Source: Hoeflea_A sp965228785
GTDB lineage: Bacteria; Pseudomonadota; Alphaproteobacteria; Rhizobiales; Rhizobiaceae
DNA length: 64,000 nt
Reading direction: 5' to 3'
Assembly (NCBI GenBank): GCA_965228785.1
Contig: CBDDIF010000001.1
Location: 1,116,001-1,180,000 of the forward strand
Part shown: positions 34,737-45,100 of the stretch, piece after piece
How the letters are laid out: each line of letters begins with the position of its first letter
Numbering within the stretch: the first letter of the stretch is position 1
Position numbers and translations under genes: made by a program
The notes under the pieces: model-generated
Told to the model about the DNA's origin: nothing
Database searches by the model: none
The model's input: only the letters and a program-made list of their open reading frames with translations

Positions 34737-36277
34737 TACGGCTCCCCGTCGCCGATTTCTGCCTGGCGTTTGTCGACATAGGAGTCCAGTTCCTCGCGGA
34801 TTGCCGGATCCATTGGCGGCTGTTGATACTCTTCGAGCGCCTGTTTCCAGACGTCAGTTGCCCGTTCCTCGGCCGTGTGGCCACCGGCGGCTTCCCAGCT
34901 TTCGTAGTTCTGCCAGTCGGAAATCAACGGCTCGTAAAAGGCGCTTTCGTAACGCTCGAGAGTATGCTGTTCGCCGAAGAAATGGCCGCCGGTGGGGACG
35001 TCGCGAATGGCTTCGAAACCAAGATCTTCTTCGCTGACGCTGATCGGTTTGAGGAACTCCACCATGTTCTGCAGCAACTCGATGTCGAGCACCAGTTTTT
35101 CGAAGGAAGCCGTCAGTCCGCCCTCGAGCCAGCCAGCGGCGTGGTAGACGAGATTGCCGTGCCCCATCACGGCGCCCCAAAGCGCCATCTCGGTCTCATA
35201 GACGGATTGGGCATCAGCCGCGTTCGATGCGTTGGTCGGCGAGCAGCGGTAAGGCAGGCCGTAGCGGCGAGCCAACTGGCCGCTGGCGATATTGGCCTTG
35301 GCGTTCTCCGGCGTGCCGAAGGCCGGGGCGCCGGAGCGCATGTCGACATTCGAGGTGTAGGAGCCGTAGAGCACCGGCGTGCCCGGATTGACCAACTGGG
35401 TAAGGACGACGCCAAAAAGCGCCTCGGCATTCTGCTGCGCCAGACCCGCGGCCAGGGTGACCGGTGTCATGGCACCCATCAACGTAAACGGCGTGACGCA
35501 GACCGGCTGGCCATATTCGGCCATGGTGATCAGGCCATCGGCCATTGCCTCGTCCAATCGTCTTGGACTGTTGACGGAAATGATCGTCAAGACGCCAGGG
35601 TCTTGACGAATGTCATCGAGTGAGATGCCACGGGCGATCGCCATCATGGCGATCCCGTCGAGGGCTCGGCCGGCGCCGATCGACGTCGTCAGATAGGCCA
35701 GATCGGAATGCACCAGATTGGCGCGATAGGTGTCGAGGTGTCGCGAATTCGCCGGCAGTTCCAGCGGCGCTAGCACCTGGTTGCCGATAAGATGGATGAC
35801 GTTGAAATGGTGGGCCAGGCGAATGAAGTCGCAATAGTCGTCATAGTTGCCGGCGCGCCTGCCGCGCTCCCGGTCATGCACGTTGGGCGGTCCGGCGACG
35901 AGCGAAAAATTGATGTGGTTTTTGCCGAAGACAAGCTGCTTCTGTGGGTTGCGCGGCGTGACGGTGAACACCGAGGGTGCGGTCTTGAGCGCTTCCTCGA
36001 CAAGGCCGCGGTCAAGGCGGACGGTTGAGGTGTCGGCGTCGACGTCGGCACCTGCTTTTGCCAGGATCTCCCGCGCACGGGCGCTCATCACCTCGATGCC
36101 AAGTTCCTCGAGGATGCGTATCGACGTTCCGTGAATTGCCTCGAGCTGGTCTTCTGTGAGTATGTTCACCGGATCGTATGGGTTCGTCACCTGGCGCCAG
36201 GGCAACTGCGCCATGCGTGCTTCCGGTTTGCGGCGGCCGCTGCGTCGGCGTGTCTGCGATGAACGTTGCATGCCCAC
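34736..36277 (-). CDS. Trimethylamine methyltransferase (MttB) family protein
   Basis: A 513-residue MttB superfamily protein. The frame is open throughout with no internal amber codon, so this is a member without pyrrolysine. Such members demethylate quaternary amines (glycine betaine, proline betaine, carnitine) onto a corrinoid protein. Recognisable blocks are LEELGIEVMSARAREILAKA and the TIM-barrel strands through GMATLLG-like positions (PVTLAAGLAQQNAE). No corrinoid protein or second methyltransferase is encoded nearby. GTG at 36277 overlaps the racemase stop; ATG at 36271 is an alternative. Confidence 0.87.
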   Translation of the reverse strand: MGMQRSSQTRRRSGRRKPEARMAQLPWRQVTNPYDPVNILTEDQLEAIHGTSIRILEELGIEVMSARAREILAKAGADVDADTSTVRLDRGLVEEALKTAPSVFTVTPRNPQKQLVFGKNHINFSLVAGPPNVHDRERGRRAGNYDDYCDFIRLAHHFNVIHLIGNQVLAPLELPANSRHLDTYRANLVHSDLAYLTTSIGAGRALDGIAMMAIARGISLDDIRQDPGVLTIISVNSPRRLDEAMADGLITMAEYGQPVCVTPFTLMGAMTPVTLAAGLAQQNAEALFGVVLTQLVNPGTPVLYGSYTSNVDMRSGAPAFGTPENAKANIASGQLARRYGLPYRCSPTNASNAADAQSVYETEMALWGAVMGHGNLVYHAAGWLEGGLTASFEKLVLDIELLQNMVEFLKPISVSEEDLGFEAIRDVPTGGHFFGEQHTLERYESAFYEPLISDWQNYESWEAAGGHTAEERATDVWKQALEEYQQPPMDPAIREELDSYVDKRQAEIGDGEP

Positions 36278-37020
36278 TACCTTTCTCTCCCGTCGAGCAA
36301 TCGGCCATAGCCGATGACCGGATCACTGATTTGAAGCTTCTGCAGGGACTGAAACAGCATCGCCTGGTTGGAACTCACGACCGGTTTGGCGAGTTCTGCC
36401 TCGAGGCGGGCGATGGCTTCAACGGATCGCATATCCGTGCATGACAACACCACGGCTTCGGCTTCCGGACTGTCGGCACGCTGCCCGAGCTCAAAAACCT
36501 CGTCAGGGGTCAAGGCGCCCTGGCCGGCATTGTCAAGCGTTCCCTCGACTTCGGCCTGCGAGACCGTTTCGAACCCGCTTTGTGCCAGGAATGCGATCGC
36601 ACGGCGGTTGATATCGCTGGTATAGGGCGAGGCAAAGGCGATGCGCGTCGCGCCGAGCGTCTTCAAGGCGTGGACCAGGGCGCCGGCCGCAGTGACAGTT
36701 GCGGCGCCGCTTCGATCGCCGATGCGGATCGCCAGTTGCCGATCGAAAGCCGGTCCATGGGTCAGGGTCGCCGACGTGCAGCCATAAAGGATGGCGTCAG
36801 GTCGGCATCCGAGGAGCAGGTCCAGCGGCCCATCGAGATCGGCCGCACCCAGGCGGGCCATCTGACCGGAATCGGGGATTGCATCCTCGTCATAACCGCT
36901 CATGCGAGCGAAATGCATGGAGACGCCGGATGGCCTCAGCAGCGCCATGTCGGCTTCCAGATTGGTGTTGGTGAAAGGCACCAGCACGCCGATACGGGCG
37001 CGTCCGCGCGAGGTCATCAC
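36277..37020 (-). CDS. Asp/Glu/hydantoin racemase-like protein
   Basis: A 247-residue protein of the Asp/Glu racemase superfamily, closest to the maleate isomerase/arylmalonate decarboxylase branch. Two cysteines at the expected catalytic places are visible: ILYGCTSATLTHG (about residue 80) and VVLSCTDMRSVE (about residue 195). GVLVPFTNTNLEADM is the N-terminal substrate loop. It overlaps the aminotransferase stop by 4 bases (GTGA) and the MttB start by one. Likely reaction: racemisation or cis-trans isomerisation of an intermediate. Confidence 0.85.
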   Translation of the reverse strand: MMTSRGRARIGVLVPFTNTNLEADMALLRPSGVSMHFARMSGYDEDAIPDSGQMARLGAADLDGPLDLLLGCRPDAILYGCTSATLTHGPAFDRQLAIRIGDRSGAATVTAAGALVHALKTLGATRIAFASPYTSDINRRAIAFLAQSGFETVSQAEVEGTLDNAGQGALTPDEVFELGQRADSPEAEAVVLSCTDMRSVEAIARLEAELAKPVVSSNQAMLFQSLQKLQISDPVIGYGRLLDGRER

Positions 37021-38099
37021 GTCATCCTCTCACTGCGCCAGTCCGTCAGGATGGCGGCCACGCGATCCATGGTTTCGCTGCTGCCGATCGTGGCGCGCAG
37101 GCAGTTCGGCAGCCCGTAGCCGTCCATGCCACGCAGCAGGATACCCCGGCTGCGCAGCGCCCTCTTCGCTGAGTTGGCGCTGTCGGCATTGACAAAGGCG
37201 ATGAGCACGAAATTGGTATGGCTTTGTGGCACCCTCAGGTCCATCTGCCGGATCTCTTCGCCGAAGGACTCCCGCAGATCCGCAGTCAGCGTGCAAGTTT
37301 CCCGCATATAGACCTGGTCGACCATGGCAGCGGCCGCGGCGGCCTGGCTCGCAACGGCTATGTTGTTGGGGTTGAGGAGCTTCCGCACCTCGGCCGCAAT
37401 AGCCGGCGGGAAAAGACCCCAACCGACGCGCATACCGGCCAGTCCGTAGGCTTTTGAAAAGGTTCGCAGCACGACAGTGTCGCCGCGTTCGACCAGATCG
37501 AACAAGGACTTCTCAAGACCGTCGGCGAATTCACCATAGGCCTCGTCCACGACCAGCAGAGTGTCTTCGTGCAGGGTATCGCGCAGCCGAACGATATCAT
37601 CCCGCGAAATGCGAGTGCCGGTCGGATTGCCCGGATTGGCCACAAAAACGACGCGTGTGTTCTGGTTCGCCGCGGACAGCAGCGCGTCCACCGAGATGGT
37701 GAAGTTGTTTTCCGGCACGTCGTCGAAAGGCGCGTTGTTGAACTCTGCGACCTTGCGGAAGAAGGCATAGCCATAGCCGCTGCCGAGAATGCCTGAACCT
37801 GATCCGGAATAGGCCTTGGCCAGGGCAGCAATCAGTTCCATCGAGCCCGCACCGCACAGGATACCATCGATAGGGATCTGGTGAACGGCGCAGATCGCCT
37901 CGCGCAGAGCACTCCAGTCGGGATCGGGATAGAGCGACGATTCCGCCATGGCCCTGGCCGCCGCTTCCAGTGCCATCGGGCTTGGAGGTCGGATCGACTC
38001 GTTCTGGGCAAGAGATACAGGAGGTTCGCACCCTTTCGCTTCGAGGTCCGCCAGCGCATAGGGCGCGATTGCGGCGATGTGGGGGTTCGGCCGTATCAT
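37017..38099 (-). CDS. HisC-like class I/II aminotransferase
   Basis: A 360-residue PLP aminotransferase of the histidinol-phosphate type. The PLP lysine is in LRTFSKAYGLAGMRVGW, preceded by NPGNPTG and the Asp-containing VVDEAYGEF. The C-terminal block NCLRATIG matches HisC. ATG 38099 overlaps the HyuB stop (ATGA) and has GGAGGG upstream, so it is preferred over 38117. Its place inside a hydantoinase/MttB operon argues for a catabolic amino acid substrate and not histidine synthesis. Confidence 0.87.
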   Translation of the reverse strand: MIRPNPHIAAIAPYALADLEAKGCEPPVSLAQNESIRPPSPMALEAAARAMAESSLYPDPDWSALREAICAVHQIPIDGILCGAGSMELIAALAKAYSGSGSGILGSGYGYAFFRKVAEFNNAPFDDVPENNFTISVDALLSAANQNTRVVFVANPGNPTGTRISRDDIVRLRDTLHEDTLLVVDEAYGEFADGLEKSLFDLVERGDTVVLRTFSKAYGLAGMRVGWGLFPPAIAAEVRKLLNPNNIAVASQAAAAAAMVDQVYMRETCTLTADLRESFGEEIRQMDLRVPQSHTNFVLIAFVNADSANSAKRALRSRGILLRGMDGYGLPNCLRATIGSSETMDRVAAILTDWRSERMT

Positions 38100-39754
38100 G
38101 GGGAACCCTCCTTCCAACCATAATCGTCGACCGCTGCCCGCTTGCTGATCAGGCCTTCATCGATATCCCTTTGGATGGCGTCGCGGGGCCGCGAGGCCGG
38201 ATATCCGAAACCACCGCCGCCCGGCGTGTCGAAGATCAGCGTTTGCCCGGGGGCCACGCGCACCTCGCCCTTGCCGGGCAGATCCGGGCCGTCGTCGATG
38301 CAAATGCGGCCGGGAGCGCCATCGCCGCCGCCGTCGCGACCCCGAGCGGGGTAGCGGATTCGTTCGACCGAGAAAAAGACCAGAAAGTCATCCCTGCCGG
38401 TCGAGCGCATCTCGATGCGTTGGCCCAGGCCGCCTCGCTGGCGGCCGGCGCCGCCGCTGTCCGGGCGTAATTCCCGACGGGCGATCACCACCGGTGCGGC
38501 GGCCTCGGTGGTTTCCACCTGGCTTCCCCAGACACCGCTCGGAAATGCCGTTGCGGAAAGCCCATCCCGATTTGGTCGGGCGCCGGTTCCACCGTTGAAA
38601 ACCAGTTCCAGGGCAAAGACACCATCTTCGTCGTGAGCGGCCTCCGGCGTGTTGCGCAGCGGCAGGTCATACATGCAGGACGCACCTTCGGCCGGCACCC
38701 GGTCCGGCAACGCCTGGGTCAGGCAGCCGAAGACGAGGTCGGGTGTCAGCTGGCCGATGGTATGGCGCATGGCGACCGGTGCCGGACGCTGTGCATTGAG
38801 GATGCAGTTTTCCGGAGCGGTCACCACGAATGGCTCGAGCGAACCGGCATTGTTGGGAATGTCCGGTCCGATGAGGCAGCGCAGGGCAAAGACCGAATAG
38901 GCCGCCGCATAGTTCAGCGGCACATTGATTCCCTTTTGCGAACAGCCAGAGGTGCCGGTGAAATCGAGTGCGATCCCGTCGGACGAAACCGTGAGGCTGG
39001 CGCACAACGTTATGTCGGTCTCATAACCATCGATTTGCAAGAGGCTCTGATACGTACCGGCCGGGACCTCGGCGATGGCGTCAAGCGTTCCGCGCCGCGA
39101 CGTTTCGATAATGTAGTTGGCCAGGTCGCCGAGAGTGTCGAGGCCGAACTCCTCCATCATGCCGGCCAGGCGCTGGGCACCGGTTTCGCAGCTTGCGATC
39201 AGCGCATAGATATCTCCCTCGTTTGCCACCGGTTCACGGGAATTCGCCTTGATCAGCTGCATCAAGAGAGCATTGATGTCGCCGCGTTCGACCAGCCGGC
39301 AGGGCGGTATCAGAAGACCCTCGTCGAAGATGTCCGACCCTTCCGGGCCCATGCCCAGTCCGCCGAGATCGACCAGGTGCGAGGTGCAGGCCGTGAACCC
39401 GACGACCCGCCCGGCACGAAACACCGGCATCACCAGCAGGAAATCGTTGAGATGGCCGGAGGCGATCCAGGGATCGTTGGTGAGGTAGATGTCGCCCGGC
39501 TGCATGGTTTCGCGCGGGAAGTGTTGGCAGAGGATCTCAACCGCCTGGGCCATGGTGTTGATATGCCCGGGTGTGCCGGTTACGGCCTGGGCCAGCATGC
39601 GGCCCCTGGCATCGAAAATGCCGGCGGAGATGTCGCCGCATTCGCGTACGATCGGGCTGAAAGCAGCGCGGATCAGGGCCTGACCCTGTTCCTCGACGAC
39701 CGCCAGGAGGCGGTTCCACAACACCTGCAGGCGGGCCGGATTCATGGTGCTCAT
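38096..39754 (-). CDS. hyuB: Hydantoinase B / oxoprolinase family subunit
   Basis: A 552-residue HyuB-type subunit. With HyuA it forms ATP-dependent enzymes that open hydantoins, 5-oxoproline or related cyclic amides, or carboxylate ketones. Family blocks: AFSPIVRECGDISAGIFD, PGDIYLTNDPWIASGHLND, and the C-terminal GGGGFGYP. The start overlaps the hyuA stop by 4 bases. Length and motifs are complete. Confidence 0.9.
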   Translation of the reverse strand: MSTMNPARLQVLWNRLLAVVEEQGQALIRAAFSPIVRECGDISAGIFDARGRMLAQAVTGTPGHINTMAQAVEILCQHFPRETMQPGDIYLTNDPWIASGHLNDFLLVMPVFRAGRVVGFTACTSHLVDLGGLGMGPEGSDIFDEGLLIPPCRLVERGDINALLMQLIKANSREPVANEGDIYALIASCETGAQRLAGMMEEFGLDTLGDLANYIIETSRRGTLDAIAEVPAGTYQSLLQIDGYETDITLCASLTVSSDGIALDFTGTSGCSQKGINVPLNYAAAYSVFALRCLIGPDIPNNAGSLEPFVVTAPENCILNAQRPAPVAMRHTIGQLTPDLVFGCLTQALPDRVPAEGASCMYDLPLRNTPEAAHDEDGVFALELVFNGGTGARPNRDGLSATAFPSGVWGSQVETTEAAAPVVIARRELRPDSGGAGRQRGGLGQRIEMRSTGRDDFLVFFSVERIRYPARGRDGGGDGAPGRICIDDGPDLPGKGEVRVAPGQTLIFDTPGGGGFGYPASRPRDAIQRDIDEGLISKRAAVDDYGWKEGSP

Positions 39755-41856
39755 GCGTCGGTTCCTCCCAAGCCCGTGCGTGACAACAGCAGATTGCCGT
39801 CAGTGTCGACAGACAGTTCGAAATCGCTGCTGACGAAGGTCGTGGATTGCGGTTCGACGACGAGTGCGGGGCCAGCCAATCGGTCGCCGGGAACCAGGTC
39901 CTCCCGCTTGAACACGTCGGCGGTCACATCGGTGCCGGTGACATCACAACGGATGCTCTTCTGCCTGGTCGTTGCAACAGGTTTCGCTTCGCGCGGTTCC
40001 GGAACGCCGGGTGTGTTGCGTGGCACGGTCGAAACACCGGCCGCCCAATTGAGTATCTCGATGGGCATTCCGGGCACCGAGCGGGCATATTGGCGCCGGT
40101 ATTCGGCTTCGAACGTGGCTTTCAGGTCGCTGATATCGGTTTGGACCAGATCACGGTCCGGCAGGCGGATCTCGATCTCGTGGCCCTGGCCGCGGTAGCG
40201 CATGAAGGCAGTGCGACTGCTGCGAAGCTCGGCCTCGGGCGCCCCGGCGCGCACCACGTCGGTCGCCTGCGACAGCATTGCCTCGAAAAACCGGTTCAGA
40301 TCGTCCGGATCGAGATTGTCGAGCATGGTGTGTTTCGATCGAACGGTCTCAAACGAGATCGGTGCGTGGAGAAAGCCGACGGCCGAGCCAACGCCCGGAT
40401 CGCGCGGGATCAGGATGCGGCTCAATCCAGCCCGGCGGGCCACCCGCGTCGCATGAAGCGGGCCGTTGCCGCCAAAGGCGATCATGATGCGCTCGCCGAG
40501 GTCCTTGCCGGATTCGACCGCATGCATGCGACCAGCGCTGGCCATGCTTTCGTCGACGATATCGCTGATGCCGGCGGCCGCATCGACGGCACCGAGCCCG
40601 AGTTTATCGCCTACATTGCGCGCAATGGCTGCTTCTGCCGCGTTGCGGTCGCACGTCAGCCGTCCTTCGGCAAAGGCCTCCGGATCGATCAGGCCGATAG
40701 CGATATCTGAATCGGTCACGGTGGCGTTGGTTCCGCCACGGCAAAAAGCCGCCGGTCCCGGTTCGCTGCCGGCACTTTGCGGGCCCACCTGCAGCCTTCC
40801 CAACCGGTCGACCCCGGCGATCGAGCCGCCGCCGGCACCGATTTCGATCATCTCCAGCACCGGAATGCGCACCGGCATTCCACTGCCCCTGATGAAGCGT
40901 GCGGCCCGGCCAATTTCAAAGGTGCGTGCGGTCTGTGGCCGGAAATCGTCGATCAGACAGAGCTTGGCGGTTGTGCCGCCCATATCGAAGGACAGAACCT
41001 GGGCAGCGTCGACGCTTTGAGCGACCCGGGCGGCAAGGATAGCGCCGCCGGCCGGGCCCGACTCAACGAGGCGGATAGGAAACCGGCGGGCGGTGTCAAT
41101 CGTTGTCATGCCACCACCGGCGGTCATCATCAGCACCGGGCACTGCAGGCCTTCGAGCGCGAAGCGGCGTTCGAACTCCGCCAGGTAATCGGCCATCAGC
41201 GCCTGGATACCGGCATTGGCAACTGTCGTGCACAGCCGGTCGAACTCCCGGGCTTCGGGGCTCACATCGCTGGAAAGCGAAATCACGAGCTCCGGACGGC
41301 GCTGCAAGAGCAGTTCGCGCAGTCGATGTTCATGCACCGAATTGGCGTAGGCGTGAAGCAGGCAGACGGCCACCGCCTCGGCGCCGCAAACCTCGAGATC
41401 CATCAGCAACCTGTCGATGGCGCTTTCGTCCAGAGGCTCGATTATCTCACCGGTGACGGACACGCGCTCCGGAACCGTGAAGCTGCGCGAGCGCGGAACC
41501 ATCAGATCCGGCTTTACCAGGTCGATGTCGTACTGGCTGTAACGCCGCTCGTAGGCGATTTCCAGAATGTCACGGAAGCCTGCCGTCGTGACGGTGACCA
41601 CGCGAGCGGTTCGCCGCTCGATGAGGGCATTGGTCGCCAACGTGGTGCCGTGGATGAAGCCAGCGATATCGGTCGCCCGCGCCCGCGCCTGGTCGAGAAC
41701 CCGGCGAAAGCCGCGTAGCGCGCCCTCGGTCGGGTCGGACGGGGTCGTCGGGGTCTTGGCGGTTGCCAGCACATGGTTGTCACCGTCTACCAGAACGGTG
41801 TCGGTGAACGTGCCGCCGATGTCGACGGCAATCCGAAGATCGCGTTTCGAAGTCAT
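39751..41856 (-). CDS. hyuA: Hydantoinase A / oxoprolinase family subunit
   Basis: A 701-residue HyuA-type ATP-binding subunit, first gene of the operon. The ASKHA phosphate loop VDIGGTFTDTVLVD lies at residues 12-25; FIHGTTLATNALIER and SFDMGGTTAKLCLID are the other nucleotide-site blocks; GGNGPLHATRVAR follows near residue 460. Together with HyuB it should hydrolyse a cyclic amide or perform an ATP-driven carboxylation. The 255-base gap upstream (41857-42111) is the only place for the operon promoter; no regulator is adjacent. Confidence 0.9.
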   Translation of the reverse strand: MTSKRDLRIAVDIGGTFTDTVLVDGDNHVLATAKTPTTPSDPTEGALRGFRRVLDQARARATDIAGFIHGTTLATNALIERRTARVVTVTTAGFRDILEIAYERRYSQYDIDLVKPDLMVPRSRSFTVPERVSVTGEIIEPLDESAIDRLLMDLEVCGAEAVAVCLLHAYANSVHEHRLRELLLQRRPELVISLSSDVSPEAREFDRLCTTVANAGIQALMADYLAEFERRFALEGLQCPVLMMTAGGGMTTIDTARRFPIRLVESGPAGGAILAARVAQSVDAAQVLSFDMGGTTAKLCLIDDFRPQTARTFEIGRAARFIRGSGMPVRIPVLEMIEIGAGGGSIAGVDRLGRLQVGPQSAGSEPGPAAFCRGGTNATVTDSDIAIGLIDPEAFAEGRLTCDRNAAEAAIARNVGDKLGLGAVDAAAGISDIVDESMASAGRMHAVESGKDLGERIMIAFGGNGPLHATRVARRAGLSRILIPRDPGVGSAVGFLHAPISFETVRSKHTMLDNLDPDDLNRFFEAMLSQATDVVRAGAPEAELRSSRTAFMRYRGQGHEIEIRLPDRDLVQTDISDLKATFEAEYRRQYARSVPGMPIEILNWAAGVSTVPRNTPGVPEPREAKPVATTRQKSIRCDVTGTDVTADVFKREDLVPGDRLAGPALVVEPQSTTFVSSDFELSVDTDGNLLLSRTGLGGTDA

Positions 41857-42111
41857 GATCGTTCAGGTCAAGGACGAAAGGAACGGGACGCGGAGCGTCC
41901 GGCGACACGACAGTGCCAGGCCTGTTAAACGACCAGATCTGATCCCGTTGCGCGGCGGCCTATGCGCCGGTCTTCCACTTGATGCGTCATTGCGATGCAA
42001 CAGTCCATGTGGCGTCCAATGGCGGCAAGCTGCGCGCATTTCGAGCCGATGTCAATCGGGCTTTTTTCAACGGCCCGCGACCGGTTGCGGGCAACTCTGG
42101 TTGAGACGGGT

Positions 42112-45100
42112 TCAGAGGACCCAGACGTCGTCCTCATAGTCCGGCGAGATATTGGCAATCGCCTCATCGCTCTGAACGAAGGAGACCAGCATGTCGTCGA
42201 AGCCCAGTCCGGCTTCCATGCGGCCCACCCAGTAATCGTGTCCCGCGGCATCCGGTGCCCTTTCGAGCACGTTCCAATAAAGAGCGTCCACATATTCAGC
42301 ATCGGTTGGATTGGCGCCGTAAAGCATCTCGAATTCGTATGCCTCGATGAAGCGATCGGCCATGTAATCCGCGGCGTCAAAGTCTGGGGTGTTGGCCTTC
42401 AGGTCCTCCAGGATGTCGATCCAGTACCGCAGGCCCTCTTCGTCCGGCGCGCGTCCCAGGCTTGCCACATACATGCGGTAAACGAGGCCAAGACATAGGC
42501 TGTCGATGTCGCTGATGAAATGGCCGCCGGGGTCGGCAACCGGACCGTCTTCAACGTCCTGGGTGCCGTCGGTGCCATCGGCTCGACTGACGGTCTGTCC
42601 GTACAGCTTGACGACATCCGCCTCGTCGACATCGAAGCCGAAGTCGTTGCCGGACTGGATCGCAATCGAAAACTCCGACGGGTCTTCCGCCTCTCCAATG
42701 AGCTCAGCCACCAGGGTGAGCGCCTCGATCGCTCTGTCGGAATTGGATGTGTCGTCTTCGCCGAACTCGATCGAAGACGAATCCGTTCCGGATTCGTCTG
42801 ACCAGAAGGACACGTCGGATGAATCGGACGCGTCATCGCTTGCCTCAAAACCGTTGCCGACATCCTGCGTGATGTCCCGACCTGAGGCGTAGCTGACGGT
42901 TTGGCCAAACATCTTGACGATTTCGACATCGCCGATGTCGAAAGTGTAGGTGTCATTGGCCTCGATCAGAATGTTCGGCGTGTCGTCTTCGTCCTGTGCG
43001 TCTTCGATCGGAAAAACGACCGCCTCATCCATCCGAGTCTCGTGGTCCTGCTCCTGCAGGCCGGCCAGGCTGGCCGTCGATCCGTCGAGGTCGGCTGAAA
43101 ACCCATTGATGACAGTTTGGGTGACATTGGTTCCGGCCGCATAGCTGACGGTCTGGCCGAACATCTTGACGATGTCGGCCGTTCCCACATTGAAAACAAA
43201 GTTGTCCCCCGCATCGATGACGATGGAAAACCCGTCATCCGCTTCGTCCTCAGCGCTTTCGTCAATCTGTGATGCTGCCGCTCCGGGCGACGTCAGGCTG
43301 CTGTCAGTGGTGGATTCTGCGGCATCGCCAGTTGTGACCTCGAAGCCGTTGACGACGGTCTGTTGATTGTAGCTTCCGTTCACATAGCTGACGGTTTGAC
43401 CAAACATCTTGGTCACGGATGTGGACTCGATGTTGAACTCGAAATCATCGCCGGATTCGATCAGGATCGACAGTTCGGAGCCGGCCGCAAGATCGTTGCG
43501 GATCTGTCTGACCAGTTCGAGAATGGCGACCATATCGGTGGAATCATCGTCATTCTGGCGTTCGTCGATCAGGTCCGAGATGCTACCCAGATCGCTTTGA
43601 GAAAAAATGTCGTCCAGGGCGGCAACCACCTCGGCGATGGCGCTGCCGTCGGTCAGTATGTCGTCGAGCAGTTGCTCTGCCTCTTCTCCGAATTCCGAAG
43701 CCAGAGCCTGGGCCTGCTGTGTGTCGTCAATGTCCATTGCGGCGAAATCGATATTGCCGAAGTCGGAGAATTGACCGTCCCCGATATCGGTGACGTCGAA
43801 CCCGTTGGTGACGGTTTGGTCATTGTGATCGCCGGCGACATAGCTGACGGTCTGACCGAACATCTTGGTGACTTCGGTTTCGCCGATGTTGAAAAAGAAA
43901 TTATGTCCGGTTTCGATGACGATCGATACATCCGTCGGATCCTCCAGCTTTCCGACGATGTCGGCTACCTTGGTGAGAATTTCGATGATCTTGTCGGGAT
44001 CCGCTCCGCCGGAGCTTTCGCTGTTGGCAACCGATGAGCCGAACAGCTCCTCTACCGATGGCTGGGGATCTTCAAGAGTGGCTGAGGCGCTGGAAACGGT
44101 TGGGTCTGTGTCAACGGAAAATCCGTTGGTGACGGTTTGCACGTTGTGATCGCCGGCAACATAGCTGACGGTCTGACCGAACATCTTGGTGATGCTGGTT
44201 GTGCCGAGATCGAAGGAAAAACTGTCGCCGGTGGTGATCAGGACGTTCGGCAGCTCCGCCTCGACCTCGGTTGCTGCCGCCTGCGATGTATTTGGAATAT
44301 CGTCCGCAAGGGACTGACTTGCTGAAGTGTCCCCAAGGATCGCCGGACCATTGGTCACGGTCTGATCATTGTCGTCGCCTGAAATGTAGCTGACGGTCTG
44401 TCCGAACATCTTCACGACGCTGGTTTCGCCGATGTCGAATGTGAAATCATCACCGGTCTCGATGACAATGGAAAAGCCGGCCTGGCTGGATGCGGCTTCT
44501 GCTGTCGACGCCGCGGTCGTGGCGGCGGAGGCGCCACCGGATGATCCCCCTGAGCCGGTCGTTTCGTCGTCGAACCCGTTGACGATGGTTTGCCGATTGT
44601 CGTCGCCCGAGACATGGCTGACTGTTTGCCCGAGCAGCTTGGTGACGGTCGTCTCGCCGACCGTGAAGTCGAAGGAATCGCCGGAGTCGATTGAAATAGA
44701 AAAATCGGTGCCGGTGCCAAGGTCCTGGTAGATCTGGTCGGCGAGGCCAAGGATCGCAACGATGTCGAGGGATTCGTCTTCGGCCTGGAGCGCATCCGAG
44801 GCTTCCGATGCCGCCTCCGCAAGGCCGGCGATGACAAAAATCTCGTTCAGCGCCGCGATGATTTCCTCAATGGCGCTGTTGTCGGCCAGAACCTCGGCAA
44901 ACAACCGTTCCGCCTCAAATCCGAAGGCGTCGATCGCAGCGTCGATAACCGCCGGATCATCGATTTGAAAAGCATCAAAGATGTCTTCGATGAAGCGGGT
45001 GGAGAATGCTTCGGGCCGGATCTGATCGATGTCGACGGAGTCGTCCAGGCCGTTGGTCACGACCTGTACATTGTCTTTGCTTGTTCCGTAGGTGATGGTT

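Noticed and set aside
38633..40198. 521-codon plus-strand frame across hyuB/hyuA
   Set aside because: Antisense to complete hydantoinase subunits with intact motifs.
41885..41910. Small GC hairpin GGACG-CGGAG-CGTCC upstream of hyuA
   Set aside because: Only five-base arms and no T-run; too weak to call a terminator for the repeat-protein gene.
42550..45100. Regularly spaced repeats suggestive of a CRISPR array
   Set aside because: The units are coding, about 45 codons long, unevenly spaced and lie within one open frame; no cas genes are present.
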